A stretch of 64,000 bases of DNA, taken from contig NC_090291.1 of NCBI RefSeq assembly GCF_037392515.1, positions 34,352,501 through 34,416,500 on the forward strand, given 5' to 3'. The position numbers and the translations under genes were made by a program. This document shows positions 42,649 to 52,928 of the stretch, piece after piece. Source of the stretch: Haliotis asinina. Taxonomy: Eukaryota; Mollusca; Gastropoda; Lepetellida; Haliotidae. The stretch's first letter is position 1. Every line of letters starts with the position of its first letter. The notes beneath the pieces are model-generated. The model did not search any database. It worked only from the letters and a program-made list of their open reading frames with translations, and had not been told where the DNA came from.

Positions 42649-42912
42649 AGCCGATACACGTGCACGGAGTCGACGTGATTACATACGTCGAACAGATGCT
42701 TGTGGGGATGTTCTGCCACTCTCAGTGCGAAGACAGGGTCAACACAGGGACGTTGTTTGGCTGACATTGACACGAAAAGGGTTTGAAACCAGATGGGCAA
42801 GTGGTTTTCTTCGGTAACCTCACATTACCATTCGAGTGATAAATGAAAGTGCTTCATAAAACTTTATTAGAATTTTTTTGGCTATTTTTTGCGTTTTCAG
42901 TGTGTGTCGGTA
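42649..42912. other. No gene recognised
   Basis: Flank of the poly-C tract; short open frames without motifs. Confidence 0.4.
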
Positions 42913-43075
42913 TGGATGACAACTTCTTGATTTATTGCATAGAGCGACTTACACCAATGGCATCATCTCACATTTAAATCGAACGTCGCGCTATGCAGTA
43001 AATCTAGATGTTGTCATCCATAAAGTTGGATGTTTCATTTTTGACTCAACAACTTCTAGAATGCCGATCAAACAA
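42913..43075. mobile_element. Fold-back MITE
   Basis: tatggatgacaacttcttga ... ttattgcatagagcga is mirrored by cgctatgcagtaaatctaga then tgttgtcatccata (42913-43022); the flank to 43075 also matches the fragment at 6598-6700. Confidence 0.75.
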
Positions 43076-43227
43076 TGAAAAGAGTTCCTGCACTTATGAC
43101 AACAGTATACGATCAAAGCCACCCATTTACTTTTGACCCTACAGCAGAGGCAACGCAGTTCCTGGACCATGTGTTCTGGTATCTACGTTAGAGGAAAGCT
43201 TAGTTACTGCAACATCGCTGTCTAACA

Positions 43228-43610
43228 GACCACGGGCAAACTGTAGCGCAAATGGGGTTGTGCAGTTTAGAGAAAATGACCAGTCTTCTTACATGCGAGC
43301 TGGCAGTGGTAATGGAGGCGAAGAACGTACTGAATACCACGAGTGGCGCCTAAAATGTTGAATAAAACATATTTCACATGAGTACTTCTTAAACATGGAG
43401 TAGGAAATCTGAGAGCACAACCAAGTGAGGAAATGGGAGTGTACGTTTGATGTTGGTTATGTTTTATTTTGACTTAAAAATAATTTCGATCCCAAGCGAT
43501 AGAAGAACGTTGCCAACCTTTGCTCACTTCACTCGCATATAAGAAGACTTGTCAAATTCTCTATGCTGCGCAACCCCATTTGCGCAACAGTTTGCCTGCG
43601 AATAGACTCA
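43228..43610. mobile_element. MITE-like element with about 85-bp inverted arms
   Basis: Left arm gggcaaactgtagcgcaaat, ggggttgtgcagtttagaga, gtcttcttacatgcgag. The reverse complement of 43515-43610 reads ggcaaactgttgcgcaaatg, gggttgcgcagcatagagaa, gtcttcttatatgcgag. No open frame between. Confidence 0.75.
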
Positions 43611-43704
43611 CACGCCTTGTCATTCATGATAATGACATACTGTAGTCAATATCGACCTTTATATTATTACTCGCTAATTATCAGTCGCTTATATTCATCA
43701 ATAT

Positions 43705-44002
43705 CAGTTGGGCGCGAAGGAGTGTTCTAGTGGTTAAAGCTTTAACTCGTCACGTCCGGGTTCGACTACCCATGAAGGTCCCGGGGTAGAATAGGTCTTC
43801 AGCAACCCATGCTTGCCATAAAAGGCGACTAACGGGATCGGGTGGTTAGGCTTGGTTGACACATGTCATAGGTTCCCGATTGCGCAGATCGATGCTCATG
43901 TTATTGATCAGTGGATTGTCTGGTCCTGGCTCGATTATTTACAGACCGCCGCCATAGAGCTGGAATATTGCTGAGTGCGGCGTAAAATTCAACTCACTCA
44001 CC
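43705..44002 (+). mobile_element. SINE type L, full length with tRNA-like head
   Basis: Head gtgttctagtggttaaagct and gtccgggttcgactaccc (boxes A and B); body gtcccggggtagaataggtc, caacccatgcttgccataaa and ggttgacacatgtcatag; tail gctggaatattgctgagtgc then actcactcac. This copy shows that type L begins with the same kind of tRNA head as type T. Confidence 0.9.
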
Positions 44003-44279
44003 GACCCGTGAAGGTCCCGGGGTAGAATAGGCCTTCAGCAACCCATGCTTGCCATAAAAGGCGACTATGCTTGTCGTAAGGCGACTAACAGGATCAGGTG
44101 GTCAGACTCGCTGACTTGGTTGACAAATGTCATCGTATCCCAATTGGATAGATCGATGCTTATGATGTTGATCACTGGTTTGTCTGGTTCTGGATCGATT
44201 ATTTACAGACCGCTGCCATATAGCTGGAATATTGCTGAGTGCGGCGCAAAACAAAACTCGGTCACTCACCCACTCGCTC
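44003..44279 (+). mobile_element. SINE type L, second tandem copy
   Basis: Starts in the body (gacccgtgaaggtcccgggg), so the head is missing; ends gctggaatattgctgagtgc then tcactcacccactcgctcac. Directly follows another copy. Confidence 0.88.
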
Positions 44280-44408
44280 ACTCACCGGGTTCGACTCCTC
44301 ACATGAATGTAATGTGTAAAGTCCATTCCTGGCGTCCCCAGCGTGATCCTGGCGTGATATTACGGGGATATTGCTAAAGGCGACGTCAATATCAACTCAC
44401 CCACTCAG
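44280..44408 (+). mobile_element. SINE type T, head-truncated
   Basis: Begins caccgggttcgactcctcac (box B) and ends aactcacccactcag; third SINE in the tandem. Confidence 0.75.
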
Positions 44409-44639
44409 AGGCAGATTGCTTTGAACAACGTAGAGGTTCTTCATGAGACTATTGTTACGCAGTTTTGCACATATATATTTGTATGAAGATACTCCAGTGG
44501 AGCATGATAAAACTCATGATGAAAACAAGGCATTCCACAGAGCCAATCAACTCACAATCTCAGTATCAAATCTTATTTTCCTGATGGTTCAGCTGTGGGA
44601 TACAGCAATGCGTGTCAAGCAATCAAAGTGCCTCAGTAA
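44409..44639. other. No gene recognised
   Basis: Short open frame without motifs; unassigned. Confidence 0.4.
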
Positions 44640-44790
44640 ATCGACACCTACTCACAGGATTGAGACCGCGCCACAAAGCTGGGGTATTGCTGAGTGCAGC
44701 GTTAAACACACTGTGCCCATGTGAGGAATCGAACCCCGGTGTTCAGCGTGAAGAGCGAACGCTTTAACCACTGGGCTACCTCACCGCTCA
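44640..44790 (-). mobile_element. SINE type T reversed, abutting a type L tail
   Basis: 44640-44706 is a + strand type L tail (caaagctggggtattgctga gtgcagcg). 44707-44790 is a reversed type T head (gaggaatcgaaccccggtgt, taaccactgggctacctcac). Confidence 0.8.
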
Positions 44791-44984
44791 AGACCTTTAG
44801 AACAAAGACAGTATGGCGATGCTGGGATCTTCTAGCACATTGTTATTTTTAATATTCAGACTCATTTTTGTCGTTTGCGCTGTAGAGATGTGATCAGTTA
44901 TGTAAATGCCATTTTATACGCAATACGTCAACAAACAAACAAACAAACACACAAACAAACAAACAAACAAATAAATAAATATAT

Positions 44985-45300
44985 ATCCTTATTGGCGTAT
45001 AAGTTTGAACAATGTATCTACAACACCTTCATGGGGCCGGAAAGTCAATTTCTAGGGAAACATTTGGTAAAATATGTGATGTGTGAGAATAATGACCAGA
45101 CTAAACTAAAAACAGTAAAAATATAAATACTAAACATATATTCTAAAACGAAAATATCTACGGTTAGACCGTAAATACACAGTATGCGGCGCATTATCCT
45201 GACTGCAACCAAATAAGGACACTCAGTGAGACGAATGCAAAACGAAAAGCATAAACAACCCCGGCCGAAATTCTGGACACAAATATTTCAGTAAGTTCTT
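44985..45300 (+). repeat. Dispersed repeat Q, first copy
   Basis: gaacaatgtatctacaacac, gaccagactaaactaaaaac, aaacgaaaatatctacggtt and aacaaccccggccgaaattc match 51935-52265 in the same orientation. The two copies bracket gene C and its upstream region. Confidence 0.75.
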
Positions 45301-45501
45301 GATTGCGATTGCTAACTGAAGCCATATTGGGGTGTATGATCACGTCATATACCTTTGAGTTTTAACTCTTAATAACGCGGCCATGGTGCAGAGGAGACAC
45401 GCATACTGTGTTGGAAAATCAGAGGTATATATACCAGCCCAAAATTATTTATTTAAAACCCCACGCGTTCACTTTCACATCAAACCTAATAATGGCGGTA
45501 T

Positions 45502-45664
<163 letters not shown>

Positions 45665-45862
45665 AACAAAAAAATCCTAATTGTTTAATTCCTTTCTTTC
45701 AAAGTGTATTGAAACAGGCCGGGTATTGGAAATAAAACAATTTCTTAAAATATATCAAAGAAACAATAATTCTTATTTTGCTTTCAATGTGAATGTGAAT
45801 GTTCTGTTAACAATAAGCATTGGGATGTAGGTTTGTTTCATCCCAGTTTTGGAAGACATCGT

Positions 45863-46294
45863 TCATAGGTAACTCTCTAACACTTGTTGGCCACCTAAAT
45901 CAATTATATTCTCTCTCATTATACCCTTTAGCACATCCCTTGGGTTCCTCCCCTGCAGTTTTGACAGGCACTGTCGATATGACAAGCCTTTCTTTCCTTC
46001 TTTACACGTCTTAAGGTGCGGGTCATCGCCATTGTGTTTCAGCCAGGCGATTTTGATATGAGCACTTCTCAAATCGCTGCGTAATATTTTCAGAAATGAA
46101 CTGATGGCTTGATTGCTTCCACCAACAAAGATACTACGAAGGCTCGATAATATCGGCGTCTTCTTTGGCTCTCCAACATAAATTATTTTCCCTTTCCAAC
46201 GGATTGTAAACACGCCACATTCTGTTTTGCTGAGGTGTCTTTCAAGTTGAGAATATTCGACGCCAGTATTATCAAATAACGTCTTACAGCCTTT
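45863..46294 (-). CDS. Gene C, coding exon 2: GIY-YIG-like domain, active site altered
   Basis: 143 residues plus stop; acceptor gttggtttcag precedes 46294, phase 0 with 46553. Sequence KGCKTLFDNTGVEYSQLERH, CGVFTIRWKGKIIYVGEP, LSSLRSIFVGGSNQ, HNGDDPHLKTCKEGKKGLSY, RQCLSKLQGRNPRDVLKGIM. GVF/IYVG and the helix Arg are kept; the Glu and Asn sites of gene A are Ser and non-Asn. The C-terminus ENIIDLGGQQVLESYL is longer than in B and D. Full protein 267 residues. Confidence 0.75.
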   Translation of the reverse strand, partial: KGCKTLFDNTGVEYSQLERHLSKTECGVFTIRWKGKIIYVGEPKKTPILSSLRSIFVGGSNQAISSFLKILRSDLRSAHIKIAWLKHNGDDPHLKTCKEGKKGLSYRQCLSKLQGRNPRDVLKGIMRENIIDLGGQQVLESYL

Positions 46295-46552
46295 CTGAAA
46301 CCAACATAAGAAATTCATAAAGGTCAGATCATGGAAATTTGTAAAATCATTTAAGATCAGTCCTTAATTTCACAAACATAAATATCCAGTGTCTGACAGA
46401 CCACTCACGTGGTTTTTGGTGTAACAAATAAAGTACTTACGTTTTTTAGTGTGGCAACACGGAATATACCTTGATATAAGGTAAAATGTTGGTAATCGAG
46501 ATGACGAAATAACTTCCAAACACTTTCTAAAAGCTAAAAGTTGAAACTGTAC

Positions 46553-46924
46553 CTGGCTTACTGGTCGCGATTGACCCTGGTGTGTGGTAGTGTCATTTGG
46601 CGACTCATTTCGCCTAGAGGGACCTGGCCGACCTCGGTCCGTGGTCCAGCCATCCGGTCTTCTAGATGGACCCGGTGTTGGTCCGCCATTACTCCGTCCC
46701 GGAGATCCTGCCTCCTCCTCCTCCTCCTCCCCAGGTTCTGTCTTGATGATGAGTTCCGGGCGAGGTTCTACCCTCTCATGTTGTCCCGCCGGACACCCGC
46801 AATAAGTACAGTTGTGTCGGAGGACAGGCTGGGAATACTCTGGGCAGTCCTCGGGGCAGTCTTTACACTTACCCCGAACAACTCCGTACTTGTCTCTGTT
46901 GATGTCCGTGAACACTGCTGCCAT
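46553..46924 (-). CDS. Gene C, coding exon 1: Cys/His zinc module and acidic SUMO-like motif
   Basis: 124 codons from ATG 46924 (MAAVFTDINRDKYGVVRGK), chosen because the same MAAVF start occurs in gene D and because ctag-ag immediately upstream fits a splice acceptor; the frame is open for 20 more codons upstream. Zinc module CKDCPEDC ... RHNCTYCGCPAGQH, then LIIKTEPGEEEEEEAG (Lys61) with a longer acidic run than in B or D. Linker GPTPGPSRRPDGWTTDRGRP. Donor cag-gtacag at 46552. About 96% like gene D by eye over the first 60 residues, so duplication is recent relative to gene A. Confidence 0.75.
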
Positions 46925-47039
46925 CTCTAGGAGTAGAGCTAGAATAATACACTTCATTAAGTTCAGCTGTTTGTGACGCAACAAATAATATTCGGAATTG
47001 GGGAGTCAAATGACATGTCAAATTATTTGTAACTTTCGA

Positions 47040-47289
47040 TTCTCAAAGGTTTGGGCTGACCATTAAGCTGTTGTCTTGATATCAGCGAGCTTCGAAATAG
47101 TAGTTAACTATTTAACTGATTAATGCTATTTTATATTTTCACATGATCATGTCATTATATTTTTACAGCATGTCTTTGTCTTTTTCAATCTGATGTATCC
47201 GTTACCATAGATACGTGTTTGCATTCATATTGAAGTTAAATGTGTTTCGTAAATAATCTATGTACTTATGTTTCGTCCAGAGAAATTCT
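47040..47289. other. No gene recognised
   Basis: 5' flank or intron of gene C. Confidence 0.4.
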
Positions 47290-47380
47290 CAGTGGGCAGG
47301 GTTACCTGGTGTTTAAATTGTTGGCTCATCACGCGGAAGACCGGGGTTCGATTCCACCGAGTACACGTTCTGAAGCCAAT
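47290..47380 (+). mobile_element. SINE type T head fragment
   Basis: gtgggcagggttacctggtg, gaagaccggggttcgattcc. Confidence 0.75.
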
Positions 47381-47439
47381 TTTGGCCTTACTAAATCACT
47401 TCACTGTCCAATCTCAGTGCTCGCACAATGTGTGTAGGG

Positions 47440-47522
47440 CATGTCGCTACATCCTGGTTCCCGGGCCTCTCATTAATATTCAGAATATTAATGAGAGGCC
47501 CGGGAAACAGGATGATGTCGCT
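47440..47522. repeat. Palindrome, 22-bp perfect arms extending to about 40 bp
   Basis: cccgggcctctcattaatat t-c at 47460-47481 is exactly inverted at 47483-47504; beyond that the arms continue imperfectly (catcctggtt / aaacaggatg; gtcgct on both sides). Confidence 0.9.
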
Positions 47523-48266
47523 ATAGCTTACGTCAGGACACTTACTTTGTTTCGCGAACTTTAACGGAAGTAACACGAGAAGGCTGCCGGATTCGAAAGC
47601 TGATTTCATTTGATTTGCATTATGGCATGTCCCCAGCGGTGCTCGCTCACTCACGTACGAACACCCTGTCACGGCTGTCCTGATGAGTCATGAAACGAAA
47701 CCATTCTTTGTGTTCGTAAAGGTTTTCATTGTTATTATTAATCTCTTACTCAACATTTCGAGAACTTTCAGACCGAGAACTCGTAAGACAGTTTGACTGT
47801 GGCTTACAAGTATTTCCTATGCTGAATTGTGGTATCTGCTGTGTAATTACATTGCAACTTCATAGTTTGTGCTCCTTTTCTTTGCAGGATGTACCGAAAC
47901 TTGTGCTGAAATGTCTGAAGTGCCTCCGCAGAGTTCTGATAATTGCATAATTGACATTGTCCACATAGAATGTCAGACTATTCTGGGCCATTTTGTACGA
48001 TCTATTTCAAACTAAGCGGTTCCGCATCAGCATGAAATCTCAATTTAAATACTCAATTACGACTACGTCAAGAACATCTTTTAAACATATCAGGTGTTCG
48101 CGACAAGATCTTCCCAGAGGGTCCCCAGAATATAAAATATTGTACTGTGAATCGTCCCAAATCGGGTGTCATCTCAAAATTTTCATATCTAAGAAAAAAA
48201 AATTCTTTAATCCTCGCAATTACACGAGCGCCTGTGGGTGGCACCCGTCATACCTACATACAGATA
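47523..48266. other. No gene recognised
   Basis: Several short open frames (for example 47729-47950) without motifs. Confidence 0.4.
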
Positions 48267-48910
48267 AGTAGGGGAACTGTACTTTCAACGTACGATTGTC
48301 GACATTGGGAGATACATGGGATGGAATCAATGTTGATACAATAATAATGGATGTTTTGTGAATGCATCGCCACATGGATTTCATTCAAAGAAAAACTGTT
48401 CGTTCAGTTATCCCGTTTGTTTGGTCACTAGAGTATGGCATGAAAATTTCAGGTTTACAATTTTCAGTCAGTAGTGTGTGACTTGCTCCTGAAGAGTCAG
48501 ACATTCATCCAGACGACGCGGCATACTGCGTATGAGTTTCCCAATAGTCGTTTGAGGGAGTCTGTTCCATTCATCATGTAGTGCAAGGCCGCGCTCATCC
48601 AGCGTAGTCGGTGGCCTTTGACGTTGACGCACACGTCTCCCTATCATGCCCCAGACGTGTTCGATGGGGGAAAGGTCAGGGCTTAACGCTGGCCATGGCA
48701 TACGATAGATGTTGTGCTGGAGGTGATCATTGACGGTACGCGCAAGGTGTGCACGTGCACTATCATCCTGAAAGATGAACTGACGACCGACCTGCCTCGC
48801 AAAGGGGACAACACAGGGTGTCAGTATGTTGTCTCGGTCTTCCTTGCACAACATGAAGAGGGGTTCGGTCTGTCATAGTGATACCACACCATACCATTAC
48901 TGACCCACCT

Positions 48911-48922
48911 CCAAATCGATCG
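48911..48922. repeat. SINE target-site duplication, left
   Basis: ccaaatcgatcg, identical to 49132-49143. Confidence 0.9.
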
Positions 48923-49131
48923 CGACTATGCTTGTCGTAAGAGACGACTAACGGGATCAGGTGGTCAGGCTCGCTGACTTGGTTGACACATGTCATCGGT
49001 TCCCATTTGCGCAGATCGATTCTCATGTTGTTGATCACTGGACCCTCTTGTCCAGACTCAATAATTTACAGACCGCCGCCATAAAACTGGAATATTGCTG
49101 AGTGCGGCTTAAAACTAACTCACTCACCAAT
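48923..49131 (+). mobile_element. SINE type L, 5'-truncated, inside the transposase
   Basis: Begins cgactatgcttgtcgtaaga, ends aaaactaactcactcaccaa t. Flanked by a perfect 12-bp duplication, so retrotransposed by target-primed reverse transcription rather than moved by a transposase. Confidence 0.93.
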
Positions 49132-49143
49132 CCAAATCGATCG
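49132..49143. repeat. SINE target-site duplication, right
   Basis: ccaaatcgatcg. Confidence 0.9.
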
Positions 49144-49968
49144 TGTGGTCTCATGCTGATGTCAGCATGGCGTTCATTTCTTCTTCGCCAGTCCCGACCA
49201 CGCCCGTCAAGGACGTCCAAGGTAAATCCTGACTCGTCTGAAAATATGACACGTGACCAACGACAATTTCTCCAGTGTCTACGTGCCCTGCACCACTGTC
49301 GTCTTTGAACCATGTGACGATCAGTCAAGAGGGGTACAACATGGTGCCGTCGTGCATGTAAATGAGCTGCATGGAGGCAATTCCTAATCGTCTGACCAGA
49401 AACTCGAACACCAGTAGCCGGCTTCAGTTTGGCTGCAATTTGATTTGCCGTTTGAGCTCGATTCCTTAAAACCTGGTTAAGAATGAAACGGTGCTGTACT
49501 CTTGTTGTTGACCTTGGACGACCTGAACGGGGTCGATCATCAACATTTTGGGTTTGCTGGTCTGTTAATGACTGACTTGGAAACATTATATTGAAGGCGT
49601 TGGCCACTGCTCGCTGGGTAGTGCCAGTTTGCAACATTCGAATTGGACGTAAACGTTCATTATGTTGCATAAGCGGCATTGCAAATTCATACCATCTAAA
49701 CGACTAGAAGCATACACTAACAACTGCGTGATGCACAGATGCAAGAAGAAAATTATAGGAAACAATGGTATGCAGTGATTTATCGACCTGCCTGAAAAAC
49801 GTCAAGATTCATAATGACACCCCATGGACGTGTAGGAGGCTTCCCATGCATTGTGTTTGTGTGTGGTGATAAAGTGAAATGATGCTGCATACACAAGATG
49901 ATTGTCATTGTAACGTTCCACGATGGGGTTTCTTTCTAACACACTTCAAACTTCAGGTTCCCCTACTT

Positions 49969-50960
49969 TTTTAAACAGTATATTATGTCCACCACAATTC
50001 CACCATAATGCTTACTGGCGGTATACTGACTCCCATCACCAATATGATACCCCACTGCTCCTCGGCATGAAGAGCGAACGTTTTAAACACTTTGGAATCC
50101 CACCAGCTTAGACGTAAGCCTGTAACGAATCTAACGATATTGTTCGTCCATATGGGGAAGGGTTATATAATATTTTCACACCATCGTTGACGTTGTACAA
50201 ATTGAAACGTTAACGATGCACAAGCAGATTTCTTGACGTGTTTCACGATAGCACAATGGTAATGACATCACAGGTATCATGGTTGAAGATGTGTTTGGTG
50301 AAAAACTATGATAGAGTACACTACCTCAGAGCCGCAGCTATTGGGCGATTTGGAGAATAAACAAATGATGTTGTTCCAAAACTGGAAATCACGGCAAGTA
50401 TGTCGTTGAAAATTGCCAATGAAAGCGCAGTAGGAGAAGGCGTGAGTTTGGTTCTGAAATTGCATGTGAAAGCTGTCGCAGCGCACATTGACACGGGAAC
50501 CAGATTGGAAGCGAGAAGTTGTACCATCGCATACATCATTTCAAAAGGAAACTTATCGCCCTTCGGGACAAAGGGATAGCCCATTATCAAGCGTGCATGA
50601 TTATAATCTAGAGCGTTCGTTGGGATTGCCTCGGGTGGTTATTCACTGATCGAACACAGGAACCGTGGCACATAGTCCCAGCTGCATACACCCCGGGTGG
50701 TCGACACCACGACTAGGGGCTCAATCCGTACACTTATGTCGATGATTTGGACCCGTCTCCCAACTTGGAGATCGTCTTCCTACTTGTCTCTCTGGCTGAT
50801 CATATCTGTCAGCATTATACTCGGGAACATTACGTCATGTTGTGCAAAGTACGTAATATACGCAGGCATAGTGACGTGTTGTTAGACATTTACTGATAGC
50901 AGGGAGACTACATATATTGTAGATTATCCCTGCTGATAGCTTTGAGAATTACGGGTCCAG
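49969..50960. other. No gene recognised; one reversed SINE fragment
   Basis: 50040-50108 resembles a reversed type T head (catgaagagcgaacgtttta). An 89-codon minus-strand frame at 50321-50590 is hydrophobic in parts but shows no family motif; not called. Confidence 0.45.
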
Positions 50961-51026
50961 CCTAGCTAAGATACATAGCGTTCACTACACTACATCATGT
51001 AGTGAACGCTATGTATCTTAGCTAGG
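50961..51026. repeat. Perfect palindrome, 29-bp arms
   Basis: cctagctaagatacatagcg ttcactaca at 50961-50989, exact inverse at 50998-51026, spacer 8 bp. Flanked on both sides by ggtccagcct. An imperfect relative lies at 61228-61283. Confidence 0.93.
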
Positions 51027-51169
51027 TCCAGCCTGGAGGGGTTTATGACACCGAATGTTTACTGAATACACGAAACAAAGGAGATTATGTCGCTTGAATA
51101 CATATGACGTGTTAAAGGAACTTATTGAAATGGTTTACTGTATGACAGATATTACATTGTGTGTATGCC

Positions 51170-51441
51170 GCTGATGTTAGGATCGGTGTGAGTGAACATT
51201 ACACTGGATGTCTAGAACCAATTTGGGGGTTTGAAACCAGAAGATGAATTCTAACCCGGATGTGAATTGAGGAAGACAAATGACAGAATAGAGTTGCCTC
51301 CTCTTCAATGTAGGGGAAGTTCACGGTTTTCAAATGGATTCTGTTGGGTTTCACCAATTCAGCTTTGATATTTAAGCGCAGTTGTTCCAGCGCTCGTTGG
51401 GATATCATATCATAACCTACACTGTTTAAAACATGTCTCAC
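51170..51441 (-). other. Conserved non-coding block after the putative first exon of gene C
   Basis: Diverged match to 59985-60297 and 62180-62495 (shared gcagagttgcctcc, attcagctt, catgt). Short open frames here and in the two relatives do not share codons well enough to be coding; I read it as intron start. Confidence 0.5.
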
Positions 51442-51530
51442 CTGTGAAGGAATCTATAGCTGTGATGATCCAGACAGCATGCCTCCCGCTCCCGGTTGTT
51501 AACTGGCCTCTGACCTACATACAAACGTGA
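51442..51530 (-). promoter_or_regulatory. Putative non-coding first exon / promoter of gene C
   Basis: Minus strand: a CRE-like tgacgtcacgtttgtatgta, ggtcagaggcc, cgggagcgggaggc, gattccttcacag and then the donor gtgagacatg. The same block with a valid donor occurs at 60303 and 62501. The start site is not defined by the sequence. Confidence 0.5.
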
Positions 51531-51594
51531 CGTCAGCGTATTTGTGACTTAGTTGTGCATAGCTGCACTAGAATATTCCAGCTACTATAGTAGA

Positions 51595-51860
51595 GGAACT
51601 GCACTTTCAATGTACGGTTGTCGAAATTAGGAGATATGTGGGATTGAATCAATGTTGATACAATAATAATGGATGTTTTGAGATTGCATCGCCACACGGA
51701 TTTCATTCAAAGCAAAACTGTTCCTTCAGTTATCTCCCTTGTTAGGTGACTGGAGTATGAAATGAAAATTTCAGGTTTACAATTTTCAGTCAGTAGTGTG
51801 TGATTTGACCCCGAAAACCCTGACCATACACAGATGCAAGAAAAGTATCGGACATTTTTC
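51595..51860 (+). mobile_element. Solo terminal fragment of the 48267-49968 Tc1-like element
   Basis: agaggaactgcactttcaat through aatttcaggtttacaatttt and gtcagtagtgtgtgattt match 48268-48482, then jump to cacagatgcaagaa, equal to 49735. An internal-deletion derivative. Confidence 0.82.
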
Positions 51861-51934
51861 GCTGAAGAAGGGTGAGGTATTATGTTGTTGTCATTTTATG
51901 CCCAAGAAATGAAGAAAGAATTGTCTGCGAGAAT

Positions 51935-52265
51935 AATATCTTTACTGAACGTAAGGTTAAACAATGTATCTACAAAACCTTTTTGCGCTCAGAAAAATCT
52001 GTAAAAATATCTAACTGAATGTGAGAAAAATGATCACATACAGAGCTAAACTAAAACATAAAAATAAATATAATAAAATATATAGTATTTAAGTATTACT
52101 TGTATTCTGAAAAGAAATTGTCTACGGATAGACGTCAAATACAGTCGATGCGATTCATTATCTGTAGATCTACATGGTATTTTGCAATCGAATAGCGACA
52201 GTCAAATACAAAACAAAAAGCGTATAAACAGCCCCGGTGGAAGTTCCTGAGACAAATCATACATG
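51935..52265 (+). repeat. Dispersed repeat Q, second copy
   Basis: taaacaatgtatctacaaaa, cagagctaaactaaaacata, agaaattgtctacggataga and aaacagccccggtggaagtt; see 44985-45300. Confidence 0.75.
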
Positions 52266-52662
52266 TTCAGTTGATGTCGGCCAAAAGACCATGGTGACAA
52301 GATAAACCAATACTTCATGATGTAAGCGACCTTCGTGATGTTATATAACCCGTATCTATCACATAAACCGCTGACCACAACTTCGACTTAGACTTAGTTC
52401 CAGGGTGCCGATCCACAAAGCGTTCGTACCGTTACGACCTGTCGTAACTCGATACGTCATCATAGTAGTAGCGCTACGAAGACTTTGTGGGTAGGGGGCC
52501 TGAATACACGCACGCACGCACGCACTACTGATAGTAACAATTAATCCCACATCTATTGAAAAGGAGCCGCAGTGAGCTATTCGGGCAGAACATGGCTTGC
52601 TTCTTCTAGGGCTTTAGCATTGGAGGGAGGACAGTAGGGAAAATACTGTCTTTCAGGGACCT
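52266..52662. other. No gene recognised
   Basis: Contains gttacgacctgtcgtaactc, a dyad related to the repeats at 12640-13320, and a short (ACGC)n run at 52505. Confidence 0.5.
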
Positions 52663-52928
52663 GAGTGAGTGAGTTAAGCTTTACGCCGCACTCAGCAATA
52701 TTCCAGCTTTATGACGGCGGTCTGTAAGTAATCGAGTCTGGACCAGACAATCCAGTGATCAACAACATGAGCATCGATCTGCGCAATTGGGAACCGATGA
52801 CATGTGTCAACCAAGTCAGCGAGTCTGACCACCTGATCCCGTTAGTCGTCTCTTACGATAAGCATAGTCGCCTTTTATGGCAAGCATGGGTTGCTGAAGG
52901 TCTGTTCTACCCCGGGACCTTCACGGGT
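52663..52928 (-). mobile_element. SINE type L, long copy
   Basis: gtgagtgagttaagctttac gccg, atattccagctttatgacgg, gaccagacaatccagtgatc, gccttttatggcaagcatgg and ccgggaccttcacgggtc. Cleanest body sequence of the reversed copies. Confidence 0.92.

Larger units (their letters stand above)
48468..49679 (-). pseudogene. Tc1-like transposase, broken by a SINE and a frameshift
   Basis: From ATG 49679: NERLRPIRMLQTGTTQRAVA (helix-turn-helix), the GRPR linker DDRPRSGRPRSTTRV, second HTH GQTIRNCLHAAHLHARR, and SRVIFSDESGFTL (first Asp). The SINE interrupts after RPHDRFG. Beyond it GGGSVMVWCGITMTDRTPL, one frameshift near 48845-48860, then FIFQDDSARAHLARTV (second Asp) and SPDLSPIEHVWGMIGRR (Glu), ending LQEQVTHY. 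Family membership is certain. Confidence 0.9.
48267..49968 (-). mobile_element. Tc1-like transposon interrupted by a SINE
   Basis: Ends: agtaggggaactgtactttc at 48267, and the reverse complement of the other end, agtaggggaacctgaagttt, at 49968. About 1.5 kb once the 209-bp SINE and its duplication are subtracted, normal for Tc1. The left 200 bp recur at 51595-51810. Confidence 0.82.

Noticed and set aside
43705-43775. A true tRNA gene
   Set aside because: Boxes A and B are present, but the same head recurs in many SINE copies and no proper acceptor stem is visible.
50321-50590. Possible membrane-protein exon on the minus strand
   Set aside because: Moderately hydrophobic but no transmembrane pattern or family motif strong enough to support a call.
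51199-51441. 80-codon minus frame here and 63-67-codon frames at 60175-59972 and 62423-62232 as a shared coding exon
   Set aside because: The DNA is related, but the frames do not keep the same residues across copies and lie just after a conserved splice donor; better read as intron.
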